In this document: positions 24,005 through 32,761 of the stretch, in pieces | Position numbering within the stretch: position 1 is the first letter of the stretch | Layout of the letters: each line of letters begins with the position of its first letter | Notes under the pieces: generated by a model | Told to the model about the DNA's origin: nothing | Databases searched by the model: none | What the model saw: the letters and a program-made list of their open reading frames with translations, nothing else | Translations under genes and position numbers: made by a program | Assembly: GCA_947177485.1 (NCBI GenBank) | Contig: CAMWUR010000015.1 | Span: 1 to 38,318 of the forward strand | Reading direction: 5' to 3' | Source of the DNA: an uncultured Helicobacter sp. | GTDB taxonomy: Bacteria; Campylobacterota; Campylobacteria; Campylobacterales; Helicobacteraceae | DNA: 38,318 bases

Positions 24005-25374
24005 AAAAGCCCTCGCGATTCCGCCGTGTCTTGACACAAACGTTCTCGCAATTGTCCCTTATCATCAAGCATCATGTCTGGAAAAGCCAAGCAAACACGT
24101 TTGAGATTCCACTCTTTGTAGGCTTTTGGCAATGGTCTTTGTTCGCCATAGCACTACTGGCTCTGTTTGGATTCTCGCTTGGATACGAATACCATAGCTT
24201 TCTTGCATTCAAAAACAGCGGCTATCGGGAGAATATCTCTAAAGTCTATGCCACCGTTATCAATCAATACGAAAAAACATCTGATAGGGGCACATATAGT
24301 GTCTTGAAACTTAGAATGGATAATGGAAAAATATTCTATACAACAACGAAAGATAAAATCAAGAATCTCATGCATAAAGAATTGCGCCTCAATTTGGTGA
24401 ATAGCAAGATAGGCTTTTGGGACTACCTGCGCGGATTCTATGCGTTTAACATAAATATCGAGCTTTTGCCCACAAAATATGGAATCAAAGAACATCTGCG
24501 CGCATATATCGCCAAGCAGCACGAAAGCCCGCTGATTTCTGGACTCTACCAAACACTCTTCCTCGCCGACACCCTGCCCTTTGCATGGCGCAACAACATC
24601 AATGCGCTCTCTATCGCACATCTGCTAGCCATTAGCGGATTCCATTATGGCGTCCTTTCGCTCTTTGTGTTGCTACTCGTCTATTTCCCCTACTCCGCCT
24701 TACAAAGGCGATTTTTTCCCTATCGCAATGCGTTTTTCGACATCGGACTTTTGACTCTTATTTGTGGCGGATTCTATTTGCTTGTATTGCAAAACTCTCC
24801 ATCGTTTCTACGCGCCTTTGCAATGGCAGCCTCAATGTATTTTTTGGCATTTTGCGGAATCCGCATTCTTTCGCTCCTTTCCTTCGCACTCATCGTGCTC
24901 ATCTTGTTCGCATTGTTTCCAAGCCTGCTTTTTTCTGTCAGCTTCTTTTTCTCCATCTCTGGTGTCTTCTATATCCTGCTTTTTGGGCAATACTATGGTT
25001 TCGTGGGACTCAAAAATCTTCTCTTTTTGCAATACGGAATCTTCACGTTCATGTTGCCCTTAACGCATTTTTTCTTTGCGCCCTTCTCGCCCTATTCACT
25101 GCTCTCGATTCCACTCACCCTCGCCTTTGTCGCGTTCTATCCTCTTGCAATCGTTCTCCATCTCTTTGGAATCGGCAATCTCTTCGATTCGCTCCTTTTG
25201 ATGTTTCTCGATGTCCCTCTCCATGTGCTCAATCTCCCGACTCCGCCCGCACTCTTTGCCGCATGGCTGGTTTTGTCATTGCTTGCAACTGTACACAAAA
25301 GGCTGTTTATCGTGCTCAATCTATCCTGCACTCTCGCTTTTTTGTGGAATTTAATTCTTTTTTGGCTGAAATGA
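24001..25374 (+). CDS. comEC: ComEC/Rec2-type DNA uptake channel, short form
   Basis: A 457-residue polytopic membrane protein with the ComEC competence domain (LADTLPFAWRNNINALSIAHLLAISGFHYGVLSL near residues 180-215). ComEC carries single-stranded DNA across the inner membrane during natural transformation. The product starts with a membrane helix and an OB-like soluble part (about residues 45-150), then about eight or more helices. It ends without the metallo-beta-lactamase domain of longer ComEC proteins; H. pylori ComEC is likewise short as I recall. GTG 24001 overlaps the dnaB stop. The dnaB-comEC-ubiA order matches H. pylori HP1362-HP1360. Confidence 0.92.
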   Translation: MKKPSRFRRVLTQTFSQLSLIIKHHVWKSQANTFEIPLFVGFWQWSLFAIALLALFGFSLGYEYHSFLAFKNSGYRENISKVYATVINQYEKTSDRGTYSVLKLRMDNGKIFYTTTKDKIKNLMHKELRLNLVNSKIGFWDYLRGFYAFNINIELLPTKYGIKEHLRAYIAKQHESPLISGLYQTLFLADTLPFAWRNNINALSIAHLLAISGFHYGVLSLFVLLLVYFPYSALQRRFFPYRNAFFDIGLLTLICGGFYLLVLQNSPSFLRAFAMAASMYFLAFCGIRILSLLSFALIVLILFALFPSLLFSVSFFFSISGVFYILLFGQYYGFVGLKNLLFLQYGIFTFMLPLTHFFFAPFSPYSLLSIPLTLAFVAFYPLAIVLHLFGIGNLFDSLLLMFLDVPLHVLNLPTPPALFAAWLVLSLLATVHKRLFIVLNLSCTLAFLWNLILFWLK

Positions 25375-25376
25375 GA

Positions 25377-25382
25377 TAGAAT
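25377..25382 (+). promoter_or_regulatory. Predicted -10 of the mqnP cluster
   Basis: GAGATAGAATAAGG directly follows the comEC stop codon and lies 39 bp before the mqnP start. Confidence 0.4.
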
Positions 25383-25420
25383 AAGGGCTCTGTTTAGGCT
25401 TAATTTATAAGGAGGAACAT

Positions 25421-26320
25421 GTGGCGCTAGGCGAAAGTAGCGGCTATTTGATGCGATTCAAACAAGGTCTCAAAGACTTCAATGAACTCGTGGTTTTTGA
25501 ACACACCATCTTTTCATTACCTTTTACGCTCATCGCAATGCTTACTGCGTCCTATCATTCTGGCGGGTTTGAGTGGTTCGGCTGGCAGATTCTCTGCGCC
25601 GGGCTTCTTGCTGCCGTAACGGCGCGCAATTTCGCGATGGCTTTCAACCGCTATTGCGACCAAAAGATTGACGCAAGCAACCCGCGCACACTCCACCGCC
25701 CAAGTGCTGATGGACGTATCAGCCGCACGGAAATGCTCATCTTCATCATCGTCAATGCCGTTGCGTTCGTGCTGATTTCCTCATGGATTAACACGCTCGC
25801 CTTTGCCCTCTCGTTCCCATTCCTCGCCATTTTGGCGCTATATTCGTATATGAAATATTTTTCGTCATTGGCACATATCGTGCTTGGAATCTGCCTCGGG
25901 CTTGCGCCCATCGCGGGCGCTGTGGCAGTGAGCGAAACAATCCCGCTTTGGAGTGTATGGCTCGCATGCGGCGTTGTGTTTTGGGTTGCGGGTTTTGACA
26001 TTCTCTATTCGATTCAAGACATCGAGTTTGACAAGCAAAACGCGCTGCATTCTATTCCTTCGCTTCTTGGAATGCACAAATCCTTGCTCGTGGCGCGCGG
26101 CTGCCATGTTTTGGCTATCATCTTTTGGTCGGGCTTTCTCTATATCTCACCGCTTAGCGCGCATTCCTATTTTGCCATACTCATAAGCGCCATCATGCTC
26201 ACGTATGAACATTACCTCGTTGCGCGCAATCTTAACAATATTCCCAAGGCATTCTTCGTTGTGAATGGCTATTTGGGCGTGGTCTTTTTGATAATATTAA
26301 CAATGGATATGCTATTATGA
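25421..26320 (+). CDS. mqnP: UbiA-family prenyltransferase, probably menaquinone MqnP
   Basis: A 299-residue membrane prenyltransferase with about nine helices and the two aspartate motifs that bind the prenyl diphosphate: NRYCDQKIDASNPRT (NxxxDxxxD, about residues 76-90) and DIQDIEFDKQN region near 200. In Helicobacter, menaquinone is made by the futalosine route, so the enzyme probably prenylates the naphthoate intermediate (MqnP) rather than acting in ubiquinone synthesis; that is inference from lineage. GTG 25421 with GGAGG upstream is the start, because the nearby ATG (25419) is out of frame and stops at once. Overlaps the next gene by 4 bp. Confidence 0.9.
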   Translation: MALGESSGYLMRFKQGLKDFNELVVFEHTIFSLPFTLIAMLTASYHSGGFEWFGWQILCAGLLAAVTARNFAMAFNRYCDQKIDASNPRTLHRPSADGRISRTEMLIFIIVNAVAFVLISSWINTLAFALSFPFLAILALYSYMKYFSSLAHIVLGICLGLAPIAGAVAVSETIPLWSVWLACGVVFWVAGFDILYSIQDIEFDKQNALHSIPSLLGMHKSLLVARGCHVLAIIFWSGFLYISPLSAHSYFAILISAIMLTYEHYLVARNLNNIPKAFFVVNGYLGVVFLIILTMDMLL

Positions 26321-26895
26321 TAGACGAAAATCGTAAAAAACAAGTTTTAAACGCATTGCAAAATACTTTATGGGGCAGAACCGTTCAAGCCCCACTCAAT
26401 CTCGAATTTGCGCCCATAGATGCCGCCGATTCTGAAAGCACGAAAGCTTATGAGAGAGAGTATGCATCGCTTTCAAATGCCGATGCCGACCCATTAGGAG
26501 AATATATGAAATACGCTCGTGCGAAAGCGGATTCTCGAGAAGCAGATGATATTGTGCTCAAGCTCCTTGTAACATTGCATTACAAGCTTGATGAAATCAA
26601 GAATATCTTGACAGACAATGTGCGCCAATTCGTCAAACTCAAATCAAAGGAGAGTGTCGAGGCTTTAGGGCATAGCGTTATCATCATGCCTAAGCCTGTT
26701 TTTCAGCAAGGTGCGCAATATTATGCAAGGATTGACCTCCCTGTTTTTCCTGAACGTTTGATTCCAATCTTTCTTGAAGCAGTCGAACCCAAGGTGGCAA
26801 AAGTCAAGCGGATTCACGAACGTGATGAGCGCGATTGGGATAGCTATATCACCTCGCGTGAGCGTTCCCTTATTCGAGAACTCAAAGGTTTTTAA
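26317..26895 (+). CDS. Conserved hypothetical protein after mqnP
   Basis: A 192-residue soluble protein with no signal peptide or membrane segment. Its N-terminal half is acidic and probably helical; the C-terminal half contains GHSVIIMPKPVFQQGAQYYA and RIDLPVFPERLIPIFLEAVE, which look like a small beta-barrel, and a charged helical tail. I do not recognise a named family with confidence; a PilZ-like barrel is conceivable but the arginine motif is not present. It overlaps the mqnP stop (ATGA) and is followed by two more genes in the same run, so it is a real gene of unknown role. Confidence 0.8.
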   Translation: MIDENRKKQVLNALQNTLWGRTVQAPLNLEFAPIDAADSESTKAYEREYASLSNADADPLGEYMKYARAKADSREADDIVLKLLVTLHYKLDEIKNILTDNVRQFVKLKSKESVEALGHSVIIMPKPVFQQGAQYYARIDLPVFPERLIPIFLEAVEPKVAKVKRIHERDERDWDSYITSRERSLIRELKGF

Positions 26896-26904
26896 AGGAT
26901 ACAC

Positions 26905-27441
26905 ATGCAAGAAAATCTCGTTTGGATAACGATTATTGGGATTGTTTGTGCGATTGTTTGTGTGTTAGTTTATATTTATATCAGAGACGTAGAAACAACT
27001 AAATGCTTCAAGCAATATGAAAAAAGCATCGATGACCTCACACGACAAAACTACCAAAAGGACAAAAAAATCAAGATTCTTGAAGAGCGTCTTGAAACCC
27101 TCGAAAAAGGGCAAGGTGGTAGTGCAGCTATGAACCATCTTTCGCACAATCTCAAAGAGGAAATCCAAACCACACTCAACCACGCTATCTCCAATGTCTA
27201 TGCCGAAGTGAATAAACTTGCTGAAGATGTGCGCAACGAAAAAGAAACACTCGATGATAGAATCGTGATGCTCGAAGAGAAAATCAAAGAAGTGGGCTAT
27301 TTCCCCACCAACCCCAACGGTGTCGATGAAAGCAGGATTATCAGCATGTTCAAAGACGGATATAGTGTCGATGCAATCGCGAAAGAATTGCGGATTGGCA
27401 AAGGCGAAGTCGAATTCACCTTAAAGCTCTCGAATCTATAA
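26905..27441 (+). CDS. Membrane-anchored coiled-coil protein with C-terminal HTH-like segment
   Basis: A 178-residue protein. Residues about 5-24 form one hydrophobic anchor, residues about 35-125 are charged and predicted coiled coil, and the C-terminus (DESRIISMFKDGYSVDAIAKELRIGKGEVEFTL) resembles a helix-turn-helix, as in DUF6115-type proteins. The bulk would face the cytosol. Such a layout suggests a scaffold or regulator at the membrane, but the function is unknown. AAAGGAT lies before ATG 26905, 9 bp after the previous gene. Confidence 0.82.
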   Translation: MQENLVWITIIGIVCAIVCVLVYIYIRDVETTKCFKQYEKSIDDLTRQNYQKDKKIKILEERLETLEKGQGGSAAMNHLSHNLKEEIQTTLNHAISNVYAEVNKLAEDVRNEKETLDDRIVMLEEKIKEVGYFPTNPNGVDESRIISMFKDGYSVDAIAKELRIGKGEVEFTLKLSNL

Positions 27442-27444
27442 GCC

Positions 27445-27642
27445 ATGCAGTCATTTCTTAATTTTATCGGCAATCTCCTCCTCACATTGTTTTTGCTTGC
27501 CATCATCGCCATTGTGCTTGTGATTGCGTTTGCTATCATGACGACTCTTCTTGGGCTCTTCACCCTTTTGCTACCTGTTATGGGTGTTGGAATCTTCATC
27601 ATTGCTGCTGTTTTCATTATTTTGGCTCTCTTTTCCCCATAG
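27445..27642 (+). CDS. Small two-helix membrane protein
   Basis: A 65-residue product made almost entirely of two hydrophobic helices (about residues 8-32 and 36-62). It starts 3 bp after the preceding stop codon, which argues that it is translated with that gene. I find no family for it. Confidence 0.65.
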   Translation: MQSFLNFIGNLLLTLFLLAIIAIVLVIAFAIMTTLLGLFTLLLPVMGVGIFIIAAVFIILALFSP

Positions 27643-27680
27643 TTTTGGCAAACATTTACCCCATGTTAAAGAAAACGTGC

Positions 27681-27686
27681 TACAAT
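27681..27686 (+). promoter_or_regulatory. Predicted -10 placing transcription start at the lipoprotein start codon
   Basis: CGTGCTACAATCC is an extended -10. A normal 6-7 bp spacing would start the transcript at 27692-27694, where the ATG lies, and there is no Shine-Dalgarno sequence between them. Confidence 0.55.
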
Positions 27687-27693
27687 CCTACTC

Positions 27694-27993
27694 ATGAGAA
27701 AGTTTTTGGTTCTTGCCCTTTGTGTGGGCTTTTTGGCAATAGGTTGCGAAGACAAATCGCAGAAAAAAACAGGATTTGTTACAAACCTCAATGATTGTGG
27801 TGCTGCTTTCAACAGCTGTATGTCCGAATGTGGCAGCGGGCGCAATTGCGTAAACAAATGTGAACAAGCGCGCGGAATGTGCAATTCGCTTCGTATCAGA
27901 GGCTGCATGCAAAAATGCAATGAACAATTTGGCAAAGGTACAAGCTCGGCAGAATCTTGCAAAAAGAATTGCCAGCAAATGCGCTCACAATAA
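27694..27993 (+). CDS. Small cysteine-rich lipoprotein with four CX3C motifs
   Basis: A 99-residue product with a signal peptide ending in LAIGC, the lipidated cysteine being residue 18. The mature part has ten further cysteines at 35, 42, 46, 52, 56, 63, 71, 75, 89 and 93. Eight of them form four C-x3-C pairs (42/46, 52/56, 71/75, 89/93), as expected for helices joined by disulfides or for a metal site. It lies 8 bp before the AsmA-like gene and probably forms an operon with it. No family recognised. ATG 27694 has no ribosome site, in line with a leaderless message. Confidence 0.85.
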   Translation: MRKFLVLALCVGFLAIGCEDKSQKKTGFVTNLNDCGAAFNSCMSECGSGRNCVNKCEQARGMCNSLRIRGCMQKCNEQFGKGTSSAESCKKNCQQMRSQ

Positions 27994-28001
27994 GGATTAC
28001 C

Positions 28002-30068
28002 ATGAAGCTCATCTGGAAAATTATCCTCGCTATTGTGTTATTGCTTGTCGTGGTTATTGCACTTCCTTTCACACCACCGGGTAATGCGTTGCTCAAGCCC
28101 TATCTCCAAAGCGCACTCAACACCTATTCTCCACTCCCACTAGAAATCGAACGTTTCGAGCTTGGCTTCAGCTCTTTTGGGCTTGACATCAAGGGTGAAG
28201 AATCTGTTACTGCCACGCTCAATGGCACATATTCACTCTTTTCTCTCTCACTTGATTCCTATCTCAACCTCAATGTCAAAGACCTCTCGTATGCGTCTAA
28301 GATTGCTGGAATGGACCTTGAAGGCGCATTTGTCGCCGATGTGCGCGCACATGGCAATCTCTTTGGAACAATCGAAGTCGTTGGCGAAAGCAATATTGCC
28401 GAATCCAAAACCATATTCCTCACCGTACTTCAGAATCTCGGCTTCTCATCTTTAGATTTGCAAATCGAGAATGCTAAAATCCAATCCCTCCTCGCACTTG
28501 TTGCTAAACCACCTTATGCGCAAGGCTTGCTCAATGTGAATGCGAAAGTAACGCAAGATAGCACACAAGGACTAAGCGGCGATGCGAATCTAAAGATTCT
28601 ATCGGGCAAAGTCGATGCGGCGCTTGTCAAAAAAGACTTTGGTGCGAGTGTCCCCGCTACACAATTCACAACCAATCTACTCGCTCATTTTAGCGGCGAG
28701 AATGTAACTCATGACTTAAAGATTCGCTCCAATCTTGGCGACATCACCACAGACGGCACAACCAACATCAACACGTTCGCCACAGATTCCAAATATGCCG
28801 CTGCGTTAAGCGACCTTGCGCCGCTTACACCGCTCGTGCAAATGCCCATTCGTGGCGATTTGCAAATCTCTGGGACAATCAAGGGCGACCAAAAGTCGTT
28901 GCTCGTTGATGGGCAAACCAACCTTGCGCAATCCAAGACCACCTATCGCGCTAGCCTTGTTGATTTTGCCCCTGCAAACGTCGATATTGATTTGCAATCT
29001 TTGAATCTCGAACGGCTTTTGTATATGCTCCATCAGCCCATCTACACACAAGGTGCGCTGACACTCACGGCAAAATTGAACGATTTCAATGACGGAATCT
29101 CGGGGCAAGTTGCCTTGGATATTCCCAATGGCAAGCTCATGAATGCCGCAATGAAGCAAAGCTTTGACCTCGATATGCCCACAACGAACTATACTCTAAG
29201 CGCTGCTAGCACGCTTCACAGAGGCGTTGGAGAGCTCCTTGCTTCGTTTAAAAGCGCACTTGCCAATCTCATCATTGACAAGGCAAACTTCACATTGCAA
29301 CCTGCTATCACGTTCAAATCGCCCTATCAGCTCGGCTTGCCCGATTTGAGCAAGCTGCAATTTGTGAGCGGCATGCCATTGCAAGGCAAAATTGACAGCC
29401 ATGGCGATGTGAGCTTTGATAACGCGGGCTTAATCGCAACATTTGTCAGCAACACGCTCGGCGGCAATATCAATGCCACGCTCAACAACAACCTTTTCAA
29501 GGCAAACCTTAGTCAATTGCGCAGCGAAGAAGTCTTGCGTATGCTGACATACCAGCCGTTTTTCCTTTCCGAAGTCAATGGGGCACTCGAATATGAACTC
29601 ATCAGCAAACAAGGTGTTCTTGACGCAAGGTTAAACAATGGTAGACTTGCCGAATCGACTCTCACCAAGCTTGTTTTGCCACTGCTCAAAGTCGATTTGA
29701 CACGTGAAGCTTATGAGGAAGCGAGCCTCAAAACACGTATTAACGATAAGATTCTAAACAACGACATCAACTTTGTCTCGCACAACACATCGATTGTTGC
29801 AAAAGAACTCAAGCTCGACACAGCGGCGCAAAAAATCGATGGCGTCTTGACGCTTAGTATTAAAGAAAAACCAACCAACATCACCATTTCTGGGAATCTC
29901 AATAGCCCCAAAATTAGCATTGATGTTGTGAATCAAGCCATTGATAAAGCAAAAGAGAAGGCGGGCGAAAAGATTGAACAAGCCATTGACAAAGGCTTGC
30001 AAAAGCTCAAACCCGAGCAGAGCGAAGGTGTCAAAAACCTCCTTCAAAACATTCTCCAAAAGCCTTAA
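28002..30068 (+). CDS. AsmA-like periplasmic-bridge family protein
   Basis: A 688-residue product with one N-terminal membrane helix (MKLIWKIILAIVLLLVVVIAL) followed by a long, mostly beta repeat-like region. Segments such as LDIKGEESVTATLNGTYSL, GLSGDANLKILSGKVDA and GISGQVALDIPNGKLMNAA recur through the protein, as is typical for AsmA/TamB-type proteins, and the C-terminus has a charged helix. Members of this group are thought to form grooves that carry lipids between membranes. I cannot say which subfamily this belongs to. AAGGATT lies before ATG 28002; an upstream in-frame start at 27957 would overlap the lipoprotein gene. Confidence 0.78.
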   Translation: MKLIWKIILAIVLLLVVVIALPFTPPGNALLKPYLQSALNTYSPLPLEIERFELGFSSFGLDIKGEESVTATLNGTYSLFSLSLDSYLNLNVKDLSYASKIAGMDLEGAFVADVRAHGNLFGTIEVVGESNIAESKTIFLTVLQNLGFSSLDLQIENAKIQSLLALVAKPPYAQGLLNVNAKVTQDSTQGLSGDANLKILSGKVDAALVKKDFGASVPATQFTTNLLAHFSGENVTHDLKIRSNLGDITTDGTTNINTFATDSKYAAALSDLAPLTPLVQMPIRGDLQISGTIKGDQKSLLVDGQTNLAQSKTTYRASLVDFAPANVDIDLQSLNLERLLYMLHQPIYTQGALTLTAKLNDFNDGISGQVALDIPNGKLMNAAMKQSFDLDMPTTNYTLSAASTLHRGVGELLASFKSALANLIIDKANFTLQPAITFKSPYQLGLPDLSKLQFVSGMPLQGKIDSHGDVSFDNAGLIATFVSNTLGGNINATLNNNLFKANLSQLRSEEVLRMLTYQPFFLSEVNGALEYELISKQGVLDARLNNGRLAESTLTKLVLPLLKVDLTREAYEEASLKTRINDKILNNDINFVSHNTSIVAKELKLDTAAQKIDGVLTLSIKEKPTNITISGNLNSPKISIDVVNQAIDKAKEKAGEKIEQAIDKGLQKLKPEQSEGVKNLLQNILQKP

Positions 30069-30081
30069 CCTGCCATTAATC

Positions 30082-30097
30082 TATAATGTGCTAGAAT
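30082..30097 (+). promoter_or_regulatory. Promoter region of rplY-pth-lptG-like
   Basis: Two -10-like hexamers are present, TATAAT (30082-30087) and TAGAAT in TGCTAGAAT (30092-30097). The second fits an extended -10 and gives a leader of about 23 nt to ATG 30127. Confidence 0.5.
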
Positions 30098-30126
30098 CTG
30101 CGCTTATTTTAGAAAAAGGACGAGAA

Positions 30127-30663
30127 ATGTTAGAAGGCATCATTAGAGAGAGTGTTTCTAAAGCAGCGGCAAAAGCGCTTAGAAAGGATGGTTATCTAAT
30201 TGCGAACATCTATGGCAAAGGGCAGCCCAACATTCATTGCGCGTTTAAAGTCAATGACTTTATCCGCTCGCTCAAGGCAAAAGACCATGTCATTTTCCCT
30301 GTCAAAGTCGGGGGCAAAGAACTGCGCGTTGTGGTGCAAGAATATCAGCGCGACCCTGTTACAAGCGCCATTTTGCATGTCGATTTGATGCTCGCTCAAC
30401 ATGGCATCGAGGCACGTTATTCTGTCCCAATGGAATTTAGTGGCACTCCAAAAGGGCTCAAAGATAAAGGCGCGCTTGTCATTTCCAAAAAACGGATTCG
30501 CGTCAAATGCACGCCCGAAAAGCTTCCCGCACATTTTGCGCTCAATATCGCACCTCTTGGCGTTGGAGATTCACTGCTTGTACGCGACATCACGCCTGTC
30601 GAAGGCGTGCGCATTCTCGATAGGGCAGATGTTGCTGTTGTGGGCGTTGTCAAATCGCGCTAG
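30127..30663 (+). CDS. rplY: 50S ribosomal protein L25 (long CTC form)
   Basis: L25 binds 5S rRNA. The 178-residue product is the longer CTC type, with the N-terminal L25 domain (SKAAAKALRKDGYLIANIYGKGQ, DPVTSAILHVDLM) and the C-terminal TL5-like domain (GTPKGLKDKGALVIS). ATG 30127 has AAAAGGACG upstream. It is followed with no gap by pth; the same pair heads this cluster in H. pylori (HP1496-HP1497) as I recall. Confidence 0.95.
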   Translation: MLEGIIRESVSKAAAKALRKDGYLIANIYGKGQPNIHCAFKVNDFIRSLKAKDHVIFPVKVGGKELRVVVQEYQRDPVTSAILHVDLMLAQHGIEARYSVPMEFSGTPKGLKDKGALVISKKRIRVKCTPEKLPAHFALNIAPLGVGDSLLVRDITPVEGVRILDRADVAVVGVVKSR

Positions 30664-31233
30664 ATGATTCTTGTTGTTGGTCTAGGGAATCCGGGCAATC
30701 AATACCGCAACACCCGACACAACGCGGGATTCCTTGCAATCGACTGCCTTGCACAAGCTCTATGTGCAAGCGGTCATGCATGCGTTGCGCAAACATCTGC
30801 TGCTTTCAAAGGCGAGCTACTCAAATGCCACGATTGGCTTTTGCTCAAACCCCAAACTTTCATGAATTGTTCAGGCGAATCCGTGCTTGCTGTGCGCAAT
30901 TTCTACAAATGTGATGTTGTGTTAGTTCTCCATGACGATGTCGATTTGCCGCTTGGAGCATTGCGATTCAAGATTGGCGGTGGCAGCGGCGGGCATAATG
31001 GCTTGCGCAGCATCGATAGTGCGATTGGCAATCTGTATCATCGAATCCGAATCGGTATCGGCAAATCAACACTTTTTTCCACGGCAAACTTCGTGCTTGC
31101 ACCCTTTTTGCCCGAAGAAATCCCAACATTGATGCAAACTCTACACCATACAACAAATGCACTACAAGCCTTTCTTTGTGCAGGAGAATCGTGGGAAAAA
31201 GTCGCCTCACTTTATAGCTTGAGTGTGAAATGA
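30664..31233 (+). CDS. pth: Peptidyl-tRNA hydrolase
   Basis: Pth frees tRNA from prematurely released peptidyl-tRNA. The 189-residue product begins MILVVGLGNPGNQYRNTRHNAGF, which contains the essential asparagine and the catalytic histidine (about residue 20), and has LLKPQTFMNCSGES and LVLHDDVDLPLG. It starts directly at the base after the rplY stop codon and overlaps the next gene by 4 bp, so the three genes are translated in one block. Confidence 0.97.
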   Translation: MILVVGLGNPGNQYRNTRHNAGFLAIDCLAQALCASGHACVAQTSAAFKGELLKCHDWLLLKPQTFMNCSGESVLAVRNFYKCDVVLVLHDDVDLPLGALRFKIGGGSGGHNGLRSIDSAIGNLYHRIRIGIGKSTLFSTANFVLAPFLPEEIPTLMQTLHHTTNALQAFLCAGESWEKVASLYSLSVK

Positions 31234-32300
31234 AAGCATTTTGGTTTGTTGCGCGCTATTATCTCAAATATTTCTGCATTATCACGGCTGGTTTGGGGCT
31301 ATTTTTTGTTGGAATCGATGTGCTCAAACTCGCATCCGAATTGCCCGACTCGGCAAACTTGCTCATTCTTTTTATCCTCTATGACTTTGCCTATGCGTTA
31401 GGGTTTATCCTGCCTATCTCAATCCTGCTTTCTGAAGTCATGGTTCTTTCTGTATTTTTGCGCAACAATGAGTTTGCCGCCCTGCTCTCGCTTGGACATT
31501 CCAAACGGCAAATTGCCTTGCCGATTTTTGTTTGTGCCGCATTCTTACTCACAACATTTGTTGCACTCAACGCCACGCCTTTTGCATATAGCAAAGAAGA
31601 GGTGGACCGCATTATCAATAAAAATTTTACAAATAGAAGCAAACAAGAAATCCTTGTCAAACATCAAAACAATTATATCTATTTTGACAAAGTCTATCCT
31701 TTTACCAAGCGCGCCGAGGGAATCCGCATCTACACGCTCAACAACAATACACTCACAAGGCTTGTTCAAGCCACGAATGCCATTTTTGTCAATAATGAAT
31801 GGCAGCTTCTCGAGGTAACACTTTTTGATTTTAATCCCAATGCAAAACTTGGAGACATCGCATACACCCAAACCAATCTCCCTCGCCTTGAAATCCTCAA
31901 GGGTTTCAAGCCCAAAATCTTAGACATCATCTATGAAAAAAGCGATTCTGTGTCTATCCTAGATGCGTTCTCTTCGTTGTTGTTTCTCCAAAAGCAAAAT
32001 ATCGATTCAACCAAAATTCGCGGGATTCTCTATTCTCTTGTCTTTTTCCCGTTTTTTTGCTTCCCAATGCTTGTGATTTTGTTGCGCTTTATGCCGCTCA
32101 CTGTGCGCTATGGTGAATTGAGCTGGTTTGTGTTTGCGTCTATCCTCATGTCGCTTATGGCTTGGGGTGCCTTTTTTGCGCTTTCGCGATTTGCCATGAG
32201 TGGATTTATCCACCCTGAATGGGCATTTGTGTTGCCAATGTTTTTGTGGTTTTTGCTTGGTTGTGTCATTGCCTTGCGGCTGAATAGGTATGAAGGGTAG
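31230..32300 (+). CDS. YjgP/YjgQ (LptF/LptG) family LPS export permease
   Basis: A 356-residue protein with three N-terminal helices, a central periplasmic part (about residues 125-255) and three C-terminal helices, the layout of LptF and LptG. These permeases pull lipopolysaccharide from the inner membrane into the Lpt bridge. The cytosolic segment FLRNNEFAALLSLGHSKRQI matches the coupling helix that contacts the ATPase LptB. LptF and LptG are hard to tell apart here; the H. pylori gene in this position is HP1498 as I recall. A repeat array follows the stop codon. Confidence 0.87.
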   Translation: MKAFWFVARYYLKYFCIITAGLGLFFVGIDVLKLASELPDSANLLILFILYDFAYALGFILPISILLSEVMVLSVFLRNNEFAALLSLGHSKRQIALPIFVCAAFLLTTFVALNATPFAYSKEEVDRIINKNFTNRSKQEILVKHQNNYIYFDKVYPFTKRAEGIRIYTLNNNTLTRLVQATNAIFVNNEWQLLEVTLFDFNPNAKLGDIAYTQTNLPRLEILKGFKPKILDIIYEKSDSVSILDAFSSLLFLQKQNIDSTKIRGILYSLVFFPFFCFPMLVILLRFMPLTVRYGELSWFVFASILMSLMAWGAFFALSRFAMSGFIHPEWAFVLPMFLWFLLGCVIALRLNRYEG

Positions 32301-32342
32301 AATTACTTTGTCCTCGCGATTCTCATTAGCCCTGCTAGGTTG

Positions 32343-32490
32343 TCGACGTGGTTGATTGCCACGAGGCTAACGCCTCTCGCAATGACAAGAATGAAGATCT
32401 GTTTTGTCATTCTGAACTCGCATAAGCGAGTAAAGAATCTCAAACTGTGAGAATCATTGAGATGTTTCGCTAACGCTCAACATGACAAAT
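32343..32490. repeat. Type B mosaic of short palindromic modules after the lptG-like gene
   Basis: Three modules are clear: GATTGCCACG...TCGCAATGACA (about 32352-32388), TGTCATTCTGAACTCGC-ATAA-GCGAGT...AGAATCTC (about 32405-32440) and GAGATGTTTCGCTAACGCTC...CATGACA (about 32459-32487). Each has constant arms around a different small hairpin. Confidence 0.75.
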
Positions 32491-32543
32491 GGAGGTGCGG
32501 TTTCAACCGCACTTAAAATATGTGCGACTAAAGTCGCACCTCC
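32491..32543. repeat. Type A palindromic repeat, copy 4
   Basis: It reads GGAGGTGCGG at the left and CGCACCTCC at the right, with hairpins GTGCGGT-TTCA-ACCGCAC and GTGCGAC-TAAA-GTCGCAC. The order of the GGT/ACC and GAC/GTC stems is opposite to the copy at 280-341, so this copy is the same element read on the other strand. Confidence 0.85.
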
Positions 32544-32585
32544 AAGTCCCCCAACAGATTCCACAATCTCTTATTTCACCATTTC

Positions 32586-32645
32586 ATGGCATGAATGGAG
32601 ACGTGTGTGCTGTGACTAGGGTTATTAGAACTAGTGAGCAATGGC
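32586..32645 (+). repeat. Element C, copy 3 (right half only)
   Basis: GGCATGAATGGAGAC and GTGCTGTG followed by GTGAGCAATGG match the right half of the copies at 2221-2347 and 38170-38294. The left arms of the stems are missing, so it cannot fold the full hairpin. The rest of the 32301-32761 gap (32646-32761) shows only a weak type B fragment near 32735. Confidence 0.55.
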
Positions 32646-32761
32646 ATATAAAAAGATTATGAAATCCAAAGCAGCGCTGTGTGAGCTACACTAGCTTGCG
32701 CGTACTTATCTGGCGATTCTAAGAATCTAGCTATCGTCACTGCGAGCGAGAATCCCCAACC

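Noticed and set aside
24762-25379. 205-codon plus-strand frame within comEC
   Set aside because: It is an alternative frame of comEC with an atypical cysteine- and phenylalanine-rich composition; the comEC frame is continuous.
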